Shown piece by piece: positions 25,201 to 36,400 of a DNA stretch of 64,000 bases. The position numbers and the translations under genes were made by a program. Positions within the stretch are counted from its first letter, which is position 1; every line of letters begins with the position of its first letter. The notes beneath the pieces are model-generated. The model did no database searches, was not told the DNA's origin, and worked only from the letters and a program-made list of their open reading frames with translations. The stretch spans positions 2,111 through 66,110 of the forward strand of contig CDMY01000399.1 in NCBI GenBank assembly GCA_001179505.1, read 5' to 3'. The DNA comes from Vitrella brassicaformis. Its lineage: Eukaryota > Sar > Vitrellaceae.

Positions 25201-26793
25201 GTACCTCGATAGCGACGTCGCTCCTGCCTGCGGTCTGGAAGGCGTGTTCGAGAGTGCGGAGCTCCTCGTACCAGTCGAGCGGGGGAAGCGGGCACAGCTG
25301 ACCGTCCGGGCCGCACATCGTCAGCGGCGAGGCAAAGAGAAACTTCACACTCATCCTGTCACACACACACACACACACACACATACAGAGATGACAGAAC
25401 CATCCAAACATGTCTTTGTCCATCTTCCGGCGGCCAGCTTACGCGTCGTCCGCTGCCTCGTTCTCGCTCGCGTCATCCTCCTCCTCCCACTCGTCATGGT
25501 CATGCTCATCGCCAGCATCGACCGACGGCCGGTACACCTCCGTCTCGAAGCTGCCGTGCGTCCCATCCGAGAGAAATGAGTCAAACAGGCCGCCCAGGAA
25601 GGGCGCGTTGCGCGATGATGAGCCGCTCGACGCCTCGTCGGGGTGGCATGGCGATGGCGATGATGACGACCGGCGAGTGCCGCCGCAGCCGGCGAAGTGC
25701 AGCAGCTGGTCGATCTCTGAGGGCTCTGCTGTGTGCTGGGGGGTGGGTGTGGCCACTGATGGGGGGGGCGGCATGGGGCTGAACGAGGAAGGGTGCCTGT
25801 GAGAGGTGAAAACGGCCGGCAGGGATGTGTAGGTAGTTGTCTGTGTGTGTGTGTGTGTGTGTGTGTACTGGTAGGTACCATCCTGTGTCGTCTTCGGAAA
25901 GAGTGCGGTCGACGTCTGGCTCGCTCGGCACATACGATGTGGACAAATTGCCCACCACAGTCAAACCAGACCTGACAACAGCAACAACAACAGCAACACA
26001 CACACTCACACACACAGATGCACACAAGACGCCACACGTCCTTTCTCACCAGCTGGACTCTTCGCTGGCGGTTCTGAACCTTACGGCAGCCCTGCCGGCC
26101 TCATACCCATCCCTCTCGCCATGGTGATCCGACGGGCAGTAGGGAGTGGTCATGACCTCACTCGCATACTCGCGCTGCTCGTCCACCACCGGCAAATGAG
26201 ACGACACCGACCGCTCACGACAGCTGTCGTGATGAGGATGGTGCTGGTGCTGGTGGTGGTCATCGCTTCTCGGCGACGAGAAGCGGCGGAAGGACAGCCA
26301 CCTCGACAGAGAGAACGGCCGGCTCTCGTCAGCTTCGCCGCCATTGGCATTGGCGTCAGTGGCATCGTCGTGAGGCACACTTGCTGAGCGAGAAAGGGTG
26401 GGCGAGTGAGGGCTGCTGGGCGATGGGGGTGACTGTGGCGCTGAGGGGATCATGCGCTGGTGCGAGGGGTCGGTAGATGGGCTGTACAGGGCTTCCCCGC
26501 CAAGCAGGTCACTCAACATCTGACACGAGACACACACACAGAAAGGCGTGAGTGAGAGGTGCAACCGCGACAGGACGTCTCACGACCAGTGCAGGCAGCC
26601 TCAGTGAGACCATCACCCACAGCTACCCCGCCCCCCTCTCCTCCCCACCCCGTCCCACCTGCAGGCAGGAAGACGTCCGCTGCGACACGGGTGCGTCCCT
26701 CCTGAGCATCGAGGTGCATGGCGGGTCAGGGGTAGTCGCGCGGCAGCTGGAGGACGACCGCTCCATCGAGGGCGTCTTGCGGGCCAGACTCAT
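22201..26793 (-). CDS. CHAT protease-like domain fused to STAND (NB-ARC-like) ATPase
   Basis: A large multi-exon protein starting at ATG 26793 (MSLARKTPSMERSS). About 350 residues of Ser/Pro/His-rich disordered sequence come first. A CHAT domain follows: SVKFLFASPL, then LLHLSAHG carrying the predicted catalytic His (about 25040), then LVFLNCCHSYEIG carrying the predicted catalytic Cys (about 24680), then FTAGFYLALASGKDVGVAY. After a second linker comes a P-loop NTPase: FVGRTLDVWVVLQLL, Walker A LLHGEEGVGKTAV (about 23480), Walker B CLLVLDGVDD (about 22910) and a sensor-like IVVSAR. The protein ends SYQE soon after, with no visible LRR, TPR or WD repeats. CHAT is a caspase-clan peptidase fold; STAND ATPases are oligomerising switches, so an NLR-like signalling role is inference. 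Introns are numerous and edges inside linkers approximate. Confidence 0.8.
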
Positions 26794-27160
26794 GGTGCAG
26801 GGGTGGTCAGAGGGGGTGTTCACGAAGGGGAGGGTGTGTGCGTCATTGACACGGCATCTTGGCAAAGATCTGTCGATAAAGCCGTGGCACGTGCATGGCC
26901 CTGGCAGACCCTGCACATCCTGGGCCTCCTGGAAGGGCGGCAACTCAACTTATGCTTCGATCGAAGCGCTTCCTCCGTTTAACCCTTCTTTGCTCTCTAA
27001 CCCGAAAGCGATAGCATCCTTTCACCTCTTTTGGGACTTCCAGCTCACCGAATGCTGCTCCGAGAAGCAGAGCCCGGTGAACTCTCTCAATCACATCACT
27101 CATGTCTGACACCCGAGATCACCCCGCTGACAATCGCATCTTCAGCGAGATACCGTTGAA
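26794..27160. promoter_or_regulatory. Divergent promoter region, CHAT-STAND / SLC26
   Basis: 367 bp between opposed starts. It contains AGATCTG near 26868 and no repeats. Confidence 0.45.
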
Positions 27161-30100
27161 ATGAGTCAGCAGCCAGAGGACCGGGCGCAGGAAGACGAGC
27201 TGTACAGGGAGCTTGCCCAGAGTGTGCGTAACCATGCGGCAGTGAGGGAAGGGGAAGGGGAAGGGGACGATGCCCATGGCGGTGCGAGTCCGGGGATGAA
27301 TGGGGCGGGGGAGGGGAGGGAGGCCGACGACAAGAAGGTCACCATCACCCGTAAGCACCATGCAGGGAGGGGGATAGAGGCACGAACACATCGAAATTCC
27401 CTTTTCCCGGCTCTCTGTGTGTATGTGTGTCTGTGCGTGTGTGCGTGTGTGTCTGGTGTGTGGCAGAGAACGATGTGTGTCTGGCCGTGCCCGACACGGC
27501 GAGTGCCCCCCCTGACGGCCACCCGGCCGGCGACTCGCCTGTCCAGGCTGAGATCTCAGGGTGAGCAGCGCACCCACTCACACACGAACTGTGTAGTTGT
27601 TGCCTGATCCTGATCCGTGGATCCATCGCATCGGTCCGTGTGTGTGTATGTCTGTCATCAGTGACGTGACCGCGCTGCTGAACGACTTTCACGACCTGCC
27701 GAGCAAGAAGCAGTTCAGGCCGCTCCAGCACTTTCCTAAGAGATGGGACGATTTCAAAGCCGTAGGTGAGTGGATTGGTGGGCTAACACGAGAGCCCAAC
27801 ACACCACACGCACGCACAAAGGATGTTTGTTTCTTGTGTTTGCACAGGTCTGTGGTGTTGGCGCGAGTATGTGCCTATCGGTGGCTGGCTGCCGACGTAC
27901 AACTGGCGGAAGGACGGCGTCGGCGACCTCGTCGCGGGGATCACCACAGCATGCTTTCTCGTCCCTCAGGTGACCATCCATCCATCCATCCATCCATCGT
28001 GAAAGCGGCTGTGTGTCTATCGCTCTGTGTGTGTGTGTGTGTATCGATCAGGGCATGTCCTACGCATTGGTTGCCAACCTGGAGCCCGTGTACGGCCTCT
28101 ACTCAGCCATGGTCTCCACCATCGTCTACGCACTACTCGGCAGCTCACGGTCAGTCAGTCTCCCACTGCCCCCTCCCCTCGTCTCCTTCTCTTTGCACAC
28201 AATCAATGAGTGCGTTTCTGTGCGCACTTTCTTTCGGTGCATTGCAGGCAGCTTGCTGTGGGTCCCGTAGCCATCGTGTCGATCCTGACTGCAGAGGCCA
28301 TCTCTGAGCTGGGCATCGACCCCAAGCTGTCTGACGGCAATGAGAATCCCCTCTACACATCAAGGGCCATTGCGCTCGCCTTCGTGGTAGGTGAGCAGTG
28401 AGTGAGCACACAGACAGCTGTACGGCCCTGCCCTGCACTCTTGTGTTGTGCCGCGTGTGTCGTGTCAGGTTGGCATCTACTCGCTGGGCCTGGGTCTGTT
28501 TCGCCTGGGGTTCCTGGTCAACTTCCTGGGCCACCCGGTGGCCAGCGGCTTCACCTCTGCGGGCGCCATCATCATCGGCCTCTCACAGTTGAAGCACGTT
28601 GTCGGATACCAGGTGAGAACCATCTCTGCAGCCAGCAGCCGTGTGTATGTGTGTATGTATGTGTGTCGTCAATTGTCACCAACCAGGTGGACAAGGGCAC
28701 GATCCAGAAGAGCTTTGAGTCGATCATTGAGGGGGCCGAGGACTTCAGCTGGCAGTCGTTCCTGATGGGGGTGCTGGTCATATTTGTCCTGTGGCTGTTC
28801 AAACGCAACTTCTTTGTCAAACACCCCAAAGTATGCCAAAGCCAAAGCCAAACAGCACACAGAGATGCCCGTCTATGCAGAGAGAGAGAGAGAGACCCCT
28901 TTTGGATCATTGTGTCCTTTCCTCAGTTCCAGTGGATCCGTCGGCTGCCCTCGCAGCTGCTGGTGATCATCTTCGCCACACTCATCACCTGGGCGGCCGG
29001 CTTCCAGAACAAGCCAGCAAAAATAAAGGTACACTGACACGCCCAACCACCCACCCACGCAGATATACGCCTTCCCGCATTATCTGTGTGGGTGTGTTTG
29101 CAACAGATCATCGCAGCGGTACCCGACGGCATCCCGAAGGCGCAAGCGCCAGACATCGACAGCAACGTGTTCGCGGACCTGGCTGTGGCCGGCGGCACCA
29201 TCACTCTCATCGGTATGTATCAGAAGAAGACATAGCGGCAAAGAGTCCGTTTGTTGCTCTATGGTGTGGGGTGTGTGTGCGTGTGTGTGTGTTCGTAGGG
29301 TTTATGGAGTCGATAGCAGTGGCGGAGATCTACGCGACCAAGAACGACTACTCGCTCATCCCAAACCAAGAGCTCATCGCCCTGGGCGCCTGCAACCTCC
29401 TCGGCTCAATGTTCTCGTGCTACCCCACTGCAGGTGACACCATCCACCCACCACACAGATCGAGACACCGAAAGATATTGTCACGCCTCTCTCTCTGTGT
29501 GTGTGTGTGTGTGTGTGTGGTATCAGGCGGCTTTGGCCGCACGGCCGTGAATGCGGCAGCGGGTGCCAAGACGCCCCTGGCGTCGCTGATAACGGGGCTG
29601 GTCCTGGCGCTGGTGCTGGCCTTCCTCACGTCGCTCTTCTACTACCTGCCAAAACCCTCTCTCGGCGCCATTGTGATATTCGCCGTCGTCGGGCTCTTCG
29701 ACTGGCAGGAAATGGTGGGTGTGGTCGGCAGGTTCACTCACGGCGATGGGCGTGATGGACGGATGGATGGATGGGTTGTGTGTGTCAGGTGCATCTGTGG
29801 CATGTCAACAAGCGCGACTTCTGCACGCTGATGGCGACGTTCATCTTGACGCTGACCCTGGGAGTGGAGACGGGCATCCTCATCGGCATCGGCATTTCCA
29901 TCATACTCATCATCCACCAGTCGGCATTCCCATACACAGCTGTCCTGGGTACTTACTTGGACACGCACGCACCAGCAACACTTGTGTGTCAGCACATGTG
30001 TGGATGGATGGATGGCTGCAGGTCGTGTGCACAAACTGGGTGCCCCGTCTGAAGCCCCTGAAGCGGCGGAGGACCAGGTGTACCCTTTCTACAGGTGCGG

Positions 30101-30841
30101 TGGGTGCGTCGGGCACATCCACGCCACGCCATATATAAACGTTCCTTATGTGTGTTGTGCTGTGTGTTGTGTGTGCTGTGTTTAGGGACATCCGTCGCAA
30201 GAAGGACATCGCGTCGACCGTGCCGGGCGTGGTGGTCTTCCGGTTCGACGCCGACCTGCACTTCGCCAACTGCAACTTCTTCAAGGCACCCAACCAACCA
30301 CACACCCATTCCCTCCTGACCCCTCCTCTCTGTGCGTGTGTGGTGTGGGCAGAAGCGTCTTCTCGAAGAGTACAAGCTCGCTGGCGGCTTCACCGGCGTC
30401 GAGGCCACCACCACGGTCCCGGCACGCGGCAAGGAGGAGACGGATTCGCCCGTCCTGTCGGTTCAGGAGCAGGAGAACGCCGTCCACACGATCGTGCTGG
30501 AGTTCTCGAGCGTCACGCGCGTCGACTCCAGCGCACTTGCCGTACTCAAGAAGGTCCACGCTTACTACAGAAAGGTAAGTACCCGGATGACCTCCCACAC
30601 ACACACACACACGCACACACACACATGCGCAATGTTTGTGTGTGCACAGAGGGGAGTTCGTCTGTATGTGGCCAACGCCAAGGCGGCGGCGCGAGACGAC
30701 CTGCAGCGGGGCCACGTGGCTCAGATGTACGGCTACACGCACTTCTTCCCGTCGGTGGACTTGGCTGTCAAGCGGGCGCTGCTGTCGTGTGGTGGGTCGA
30801 TGTCACGCAGCTACGAGAAGACCACACCGGTACACGCCTAA
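27161..30841 (+). CDS. SLC26/SulP anion transporter with STAS domain
   Basis: Sulfate permease family membrane transporter of about 800 residues in many exons. After an acidic Gly-rich N-terminus ([12 protein letters not shown]) comes the family entry [20 protein letters not shown], then [20 protein letters not shown], matching the SulP signature (QgmaYA.la..pp.yGLY). Further helices are [53 protein letters not shown], the [15 protein letters not shown] block, [13 protein letters not shown]-like sequence, and [15 protein letters not shown]. The C-terminal STAS domain shows [18 protein letters not shown] and [21 protein letters not shown], and ends TPVHA. Members carry sulfate, bicarbonate, oxalate or chloride; substrate cannot be assigned. 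Introns are short, several with GT runs. Confidence 0.94.
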
Positions 30842-31522
30842 GTGACTGATGGATAGATGGATTGGCTGCTGCATAAGGGGGGAAGTTTGCCGTTGCTCGC
30901 GAGCCTAGTGAGGGGTCGGTGTGTCACTCACTAATGTGGTGGTGTTTACGTCTCATCTAGCGCACAGATACATGCTCATGAATGAATGGCTCTCTGGACG
31001 GACGGCTCTCTGGATGGATGGATGGAGTATTTTTCGGTCCTACTTATGCATCCGTGTGTTTGTTGCTGGCAGGAGCGAGATAATGCTTTGCTTTGCTCTG
31101 CTGTGCTCTTTGTGAGGGTCTTCTTGTGAGCGAGAGGTCTCACACATCACATTGACAGACAGCCATGATGCGCATGGAGAGGGGAGGGGGACGGTGGAAT
31201 TAGTTCAACAAATGGAGCGACACATGGTCTGTCCCGATGTCGTCCATACGCATCATGCGCACACACACACACACACACACACGTCCATCCATTCATCCAA
31301 CCGTTCCCCACTCACCATCCACCCGTGACGCGCGCCACACACAGACCATGCAGCACACACGGAAAGAAGAAGCCTTGAGACAGTTAGGTCACCCACCCCT
31401 TATATACCAGCCCTTCCTCCCCCACCCACCCTCTCTTGCCTCCCCTCCCGTCACGCCAGCAGACAGTGCCGTCGAAAGAAAGAAACTGGCCGTTCAGAGG
31501 TGTAGTGCTCGCTCCTCTTCAG
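30842..31522. other. Convergent spacer
   Basis: 681 bp between the SLC26 and Cks1 3' ends, with GGAT and CA tracts. No gene seen. Confidence 0.5.
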
Positions 31523-32033
31523 TTAGTAGCCGGGGTTGCCGCCAGGCGTCGGGCGGCCGAACAGGAGCACGTTGGGCTCCTTGCTGACACCCGTTGATTG
31601 ACACACAGGGACAAGACAGACAGCGCGAACATCGGATGAATGGATGGCAGTGGCTGGCTGGCTGGATGCCATCCAGCCTGGTCGTGTCCACATGTGGATC
31701 CTCATACCCTGGATGCCCCATGTGGATCCAGCCTTTGCTCATGCTCAGCCGCAGCCCGCCACGGCCCCACTCCTCCTCGGTCAATGTGTCGCGGCCAGCC
31801 TGCTTCGCCGCTCTCATCAGCCTCTTGTACTCCTGCAAGGTGGCCGCACTCAACCTGACCACACAGAATCAGCCAGCAGGCGGGCATTCCATGGAGTGGA
31901 ACCTCTTCTGTTTATCTTATTGTACGATCCGCCACTCGCCCCAGTTGTCCTTGAGGCGAGGGCCGTAGAGGTTGCCACTCGTGTCGGCCAGTGGTATTGC
32001 CTCCCTCTCTTGTGAGATCGGTAAACTTGCCAT
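31523..32033 (-). CDS. Cyclin-dependent kinase regulatory subunit, Cks1-like
   Basis: Small CDK-binding phospho-adaptor. Three exons (32033-31926, 31832-31708, 31583-31523) give 294 nt, 97 residues. Family landmarks are EWRI (the EYRH position), TEEEWGRGGL (the EEEWR.LGVQQS position), KGWIHMGHPGKEPNVLLFGRP (the GWVHY...HEPEPHILLFRRP position; written as consecutive exons 2 and 3). Spacing from EWR to EEEW is 26 residues, the same as in canonical Cks, which fixed the first splice junction. The anion-pocket arginine of EYRH is kept (EWR) while the His is Ile. Other changes, such as GLRLS for GVQQS, make it divergent. A cyclin gene lies 2.5 kb upstream on the same strand. Confidence 0.8.
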
Positions 32034-32838
32034 GTTCCGGTACCCCTTGGCATAAAAGGCCGTCTGGCCACCGCCTCTCTCACCCCTGACGTATCTGTGT
32101 GTTTGTGAGTCACCAGTCTGATTGTTTGAATCTATCGTGGCGGCGGGCGAACAGCCGCGAAGGCACGAAGAGAGCGAGAGGGTGTGTATGAGTCTGTCTG
32201 CGTCAGCGAGGAAGGGGGCGGGCGGCGAGGCATAAGACAGGCAGACAGACAGACAGATAGATTAGTCCATGATAATTGGATGGATAGATGGCCAGTGTAT
32301 GCCTGGCGGCAATTGATAGTTGATGAATTCGCTTGCTGTCCGTCATGTGCCACGCATACGAATACACCGAGTCCATCCATTGCAATGAGAGGGGGCTGTA
32401 CACGCACACAATGATTGAGAAGTGATGCAGCCAGTCAGTCAGTCCCCATCGTCCGCGGCACCCACACCCACAGCCAGGCGACCCGTAGGACAGATATGTA
32501 TATAGAGAGGAGACAAGGAGAGTGAAGGGATCGAGGGGGGGAGGGCTACATCCACACACAGCTCTGCAGACGGCAACGCAGACACCGACGCCTCACAGAG
32601 GGGCCCATCCATGTGATGTGTGCGGGTGACTTGAAGACATGACAGCCCACAGCCCACAGCCAGCCAGCATCGGTGGGCCAGCGGCAGCAGCTAGCTACGG
32701 AGTCCGTTGTGAGCAATCCAGCCACAGATAACCTCCTGGACACCCACACAGCCACACACACACAGGGGGCACGACATCCATCAATCCATTGACCTGACAA
32801 AGCCATTTGTGGCGTACCGGTACTGTTTTGTTGGTTGG
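32034..32838. other. Spacer upstream of Cks1
   Basis: 805 bp carrying the Cks1 promoter and the 3' flank of orphan copy 2. It has scattered CAGA and GGAT tracts; no gene seen. Confidence 0.45.
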
Positions 32839-33981
32839 TCATCCGAGCGATGCAGTGTCGTCAGCGCCGTTCTCCTCCTCAGCTGCGGCGTCCTCGCCTG
32901 TCAAATAAACACACACACACACACACGTGTGTTGCGGATTGCCACCAGATGTGTGTGCCTCTCTTCCTCTGTTGGTACCTCCGCTGCCGTCAGCCATATC
33001 GTCACCATCACTGCCGTCCACACCACACACACAGAAGGCCCATCCACCACACACGCTTTCACTCACATGCTTCCGTCTCTTCCCTGTCCGTACCATCGTC
33101 ACTGTCGTCATCGTCGCTGTCATCGTCTACCTGGCCGTCGAAGACATATTGCGCCACACCTGACCCCAGCGCCACACGGGCCAGCTGAGTGGTGACCGGG
33201 AAGCGATGCTTGAAGGGACCACCAGCACCAACCACAGGTGCCTCGGTCGTCGCGACACGAACGTCCACTGCAGACAGTCAGACAGAGGAATGACAGAAAG
33301 AAAAGAATACATGACATTGACCACCAGAGCTGCCTGTCTCTCGGCCTTACCGTAGTTGTTTCCTAGATCCTGAATCAAAGTCCATGCGACGAAGTTGTGG
33401 CTGCTGTTGGTCAGCACCAGCAACCGCACCTCACCGTCCCGGATGAATATGGTGGTGCACCCGGCCACTGGTGTGTGGGGCGACTGGGTCAGGAGGCCAT
33501 CCAGACGGCCGCCGCCAACATACCTGAACCAACCACATACGCACACACACAATCACACACGCACCCCTCTCGCCACTGGCGCCATTGATGTGGTACCTGT
33601 TGAGTGATATCGATGTGCGATTGATCTGATGAGTCTGGTAGAAGTAGCTGAGGATCTTGTGCTTGGCGAACGACGACAATGACGCATCGGTGGTCGGGAG
33701 ATGGCCCGACTCCCATTCGCTGTGCTGGAAAAAGTAGTGGATGCGGCTACGCACTGGTGGGTCATGCTGCTGTCGGTGCCGCTAATACAGATGGCCGGCG
33801 GCGAGGGGCGGGTCGACGTCCAGCCGGAAGCCGGGCTCGTCCTTGATGGCCCGCACCTCACCATTGGCATGACGGAAGATCTGCAAGCGGCTGCCGTCAC
33901 CGAAGTCCACGTGGCGGCCGACCACCATGAGCTGCGCCAACACACGGGGGAACGATCCATATGCCTACACCGGACCACACG

Positions 33982-34014
<33 letters not shown>

Positions 34015-34512
34015 ACACAGACAGAGAGGATGAGTCCTCTCTGCTCTCTCCCCGCCCCTCTGTGTGTGCCTTACCGTCTTGTTGGCGTGTGTGTTGATGT
34101 CATCGGCCGTGAGGTTGAGGGGCAGCTCACAGTAGCGGCACTGACTGGCCAGCTGCAGCACCTCCCCCGTCTCATCCCACCGCCCGCCCTCCTCGGCTAT
34201 CCACACGGCCGCCATGAGGTCACCCATCCCCAGCGATGGGTCGAACCGCACCAGCTGCAGCTGTGGGGTGTTGATGCCGTGGCCATCACGGCTCAGTGAG
34301 TTGGCGAGGCGGTTGCGCAGCTCAGCAATGGTGAAGGCAGCCTGGATGCGCCGCGATGTGGCTCTGTGGCGGGCCGCCGTGACGATGTCGGGCAAATGGC
34401 CTCGGCTGCCAACGAACAAGTGGCTGACGGGGTGCTCCTGGCTGCCCCCCTGCAGATCGCACACACACGTAACAATGCAGATCGATACACTCACAAGGCC
34501 CATCTGGTGCAT
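32839..34512 (-). pseudogene. Orphan F-box-like family, copy 2, interrupted by TAG
   Basis: Close paralogue of the gene at 10082-11729, with the same exon plan: HPVSHLFVGSRGH, LPLNLTADDINTHANKT, PRVLAQLMVVGRHVDFGDG, FAKHKILSYFYQTHQINR, YVGGGRLDGLLTQSPHTPVAG, FVTTQLARVALGSGVAQYV-like sequence, and an acidic tail ending ASLG. At 33784-33782 the Gln codon of copy 1 (after HHLY) is TAG in copy 2 (after GHLY). The frame is intact on both sides and the rest stays recognisable, so the lesion is recent, or the protein stops at about half length. The reading frame is also open without a stop into the upstream cyclin exons, so copy 2 may be the 3' part of that gene. The start at 34512 assumes independence. 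Confidence 0.55.
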
Positions 34513-34536
34513 GGCGGTCGGTTGTGTCAGACCCAC

Positions 34537-35253
34537 CTGACAACGCGGCTGCTGCTCTTGCTGCGGGTGGCTGCGGGACGATGCGACGCCGTGGCGGTCG
34601 GGCGAGGCGAACAGCTCGTCTACTGCATCGGTCACGATCTGCACACACCACACAAACGACAGACACCGACATCAACACGGTGCTGTGTTGGCGATTCTAA
34701 AAATAAAAACACACACACTGGTCTTCTGACATGCTCACCCCTTTGGTGGTCTGTGTGTCGCCCCACATGAGCCGCTGCATCCTCAACGTCGTCACGCTCG
34801 ACTGCAGCGCCGACTCGCTAACCGAACTCTCACTCACAAGGGCCGCACTCTGACAATGAACAATGGGACACACAAACCCACTCAGGCCATAGATAGGCCG
34901 TGACACGTGTCGCTTTCGCTCACCCAGATGCCGCCCGCTATCTGCTTCTGGTTGGTCTTGCGTGTGATGTAGACGGCCGTGGCGGCCAGCAGACGGACAT
35001 CGCACCCGGCCAAATCGACGTCACACATCGACAAGAACTGCACAGACAGACAGACAGACAGACAGGGAGAAGCCATTCGATGGCTGGAGGTGTCTGTGTG
35101 TGGCTGGCGGACAGACTGACCATGAGGTATTTGGCGAATGAAAACAGGCGGCCGTGGGTGTCCATGGCGGCAGCAGTGAACAGCTTCTCTACACACCCAA
35201 TGCCGCACACAGAGCTATCAACCGCACGACCCACCACCTGCACACAAAGAGCC

Positions 35254-35286
<33 letters not shown>

Positions 35287-35937
35287 GGTCGGCGCTGCAC
35301 AGGTGTGCGTCGTGTGCGTGTCTGTGTCTATGTTTGTGTTTCAATACCTGTGTGTGTGTGGGGTCATCCGGCATGTCGTCCATCAGCAGGTGTGGCTCCA
35401 GCCGCTTCACGCAGGCAGCCACACACACAACTGCTACCTGTGTGTCAGCAGCCAGTCAAGTGACACACACATCCCATGAGTCCTTACCCTCTGTCTGTCA
35501 TTCAGATCTCTTTGCCTGTGATGCGTCGTTCGTGTCGATGAGTTTGTCGGCGAGGCACACGTCCAGCAGCCGCACCGCCCGCAGGACGGTCGCGTCGCGG
35601 CAGCCCATCGACGCCGCTCTCTTGACCATCCCGTCCACCAACACGGCTGCAACACACGACAGACATCACAGCACACCTCTGAGTGCATCTGTCGTGTGTT
35701 GTGTGGACGTCGGGCGTACCTCTCTGCTGCGGCCATGTCATGTTACCGACCTGTTTGTCAGACAGCCGAACACAGAACACCTCTTGATTGATCAGTCATC
35801 CGGCATTCCCGCTCGTTTATTGTCCTGCTCGCCTCACCGTGATGACTGCCGCCATGATGCCCTGCGATGGGCCTCAGCGATGAGTTGAAACCATCACTTT
35901 GTGTCTGATGGGGCTCCAGCTGCCCTCTGGAAGGCAT
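34537..35937 (-). CDS. Cyclin (two cyclin boxes)
   Basis: CDK-activating cyclin with both boxes spread over small exons. Exon 1 starts at ATG 35937 (MPSRGQLEPHQTQSD). Cyclin box N: VRLSDKQVGNMTWPQQR then AVLVDGMVKRAASMG, which matches the RAILVDWL signature with the conserved Lys present, then TVLRAVRLLDVCLADKLI. Cyclin box C: FSFAKYLM then FLSMCDVDLAGCDVRLLAAT, AVYITRK, and SVSESALQSSVTTLRMQRL, matching B-type cyclins (KYLMELTMLDYD...IAAGAF). No destruction box is evident in the short N-terminus. The exon after NDASQ uses a GC donor (GCAAAG). No stop was found before the next gene; the frame stays open into orphan copy 2. Confidence 0.78.
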
Positions 35938-36400
35938 CACAAGCGCTGAGAGCGACGAAAAGGGCCTAGGATGGATGCGAGCTTGAAAGGGGAGGAAGTG
36001 AAGGCGTTTTCGGAAGCCGGTGACGGAGATGTCCTTCCCGTGAGCCGCCAGCCCCCTTCAGAGGCGTGCTGTGTTCTCTTTTAGCGTTGAGTGCCTTGCG
36101 TGTTGCCGGGCTGCGTCCATCTCGCGGGCCGTGGAGGAGATCTCTGTCGGTGAGTGAGCAGCCATGAGCAACGGACCAGAAGGCATCCACGGGCAGCCCT
36201 GATCCATGTCATTTCGTGGTGTCTTTGATTCTGCAGATGTGAGCTGTGAGATCTGCGTCGGAAGCAGGGTGGCAGCGGACCATTCAGCACCGAAGCGAAG
36301 GGCCGCCGAGCACTGACCAGGTCAGATGGCTAAAGCGGAGCGGGCACGGGCCATTCTACACATTGTGTGTATGGATGTTGTTTCTCGCAGCTGTGAGGCG
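35938..36400. promoter_or_regulatory. Divergent promoter region, cyclin / armadillo gene
   Basis: 463 bp between opposed starts. Two AGATCT sites occur near 36130 and 36248. It may also hold a short upstream exon of the armadillo gene. Confidence 0.4.

Noticed and set aside
31850-32113. Alternative Cks1 first exon in another frame
   Set aside because: It gives no Cks residues; the chosen frame reproduces the 26-residue EWR-to-EEEW spacing.
35240-35290. CAGA tandem tract as a possible CRISPR or telomeric array
   Set aside because: Units are 4 bp with no spacers; simple microsatellite inside a cyclin intron.
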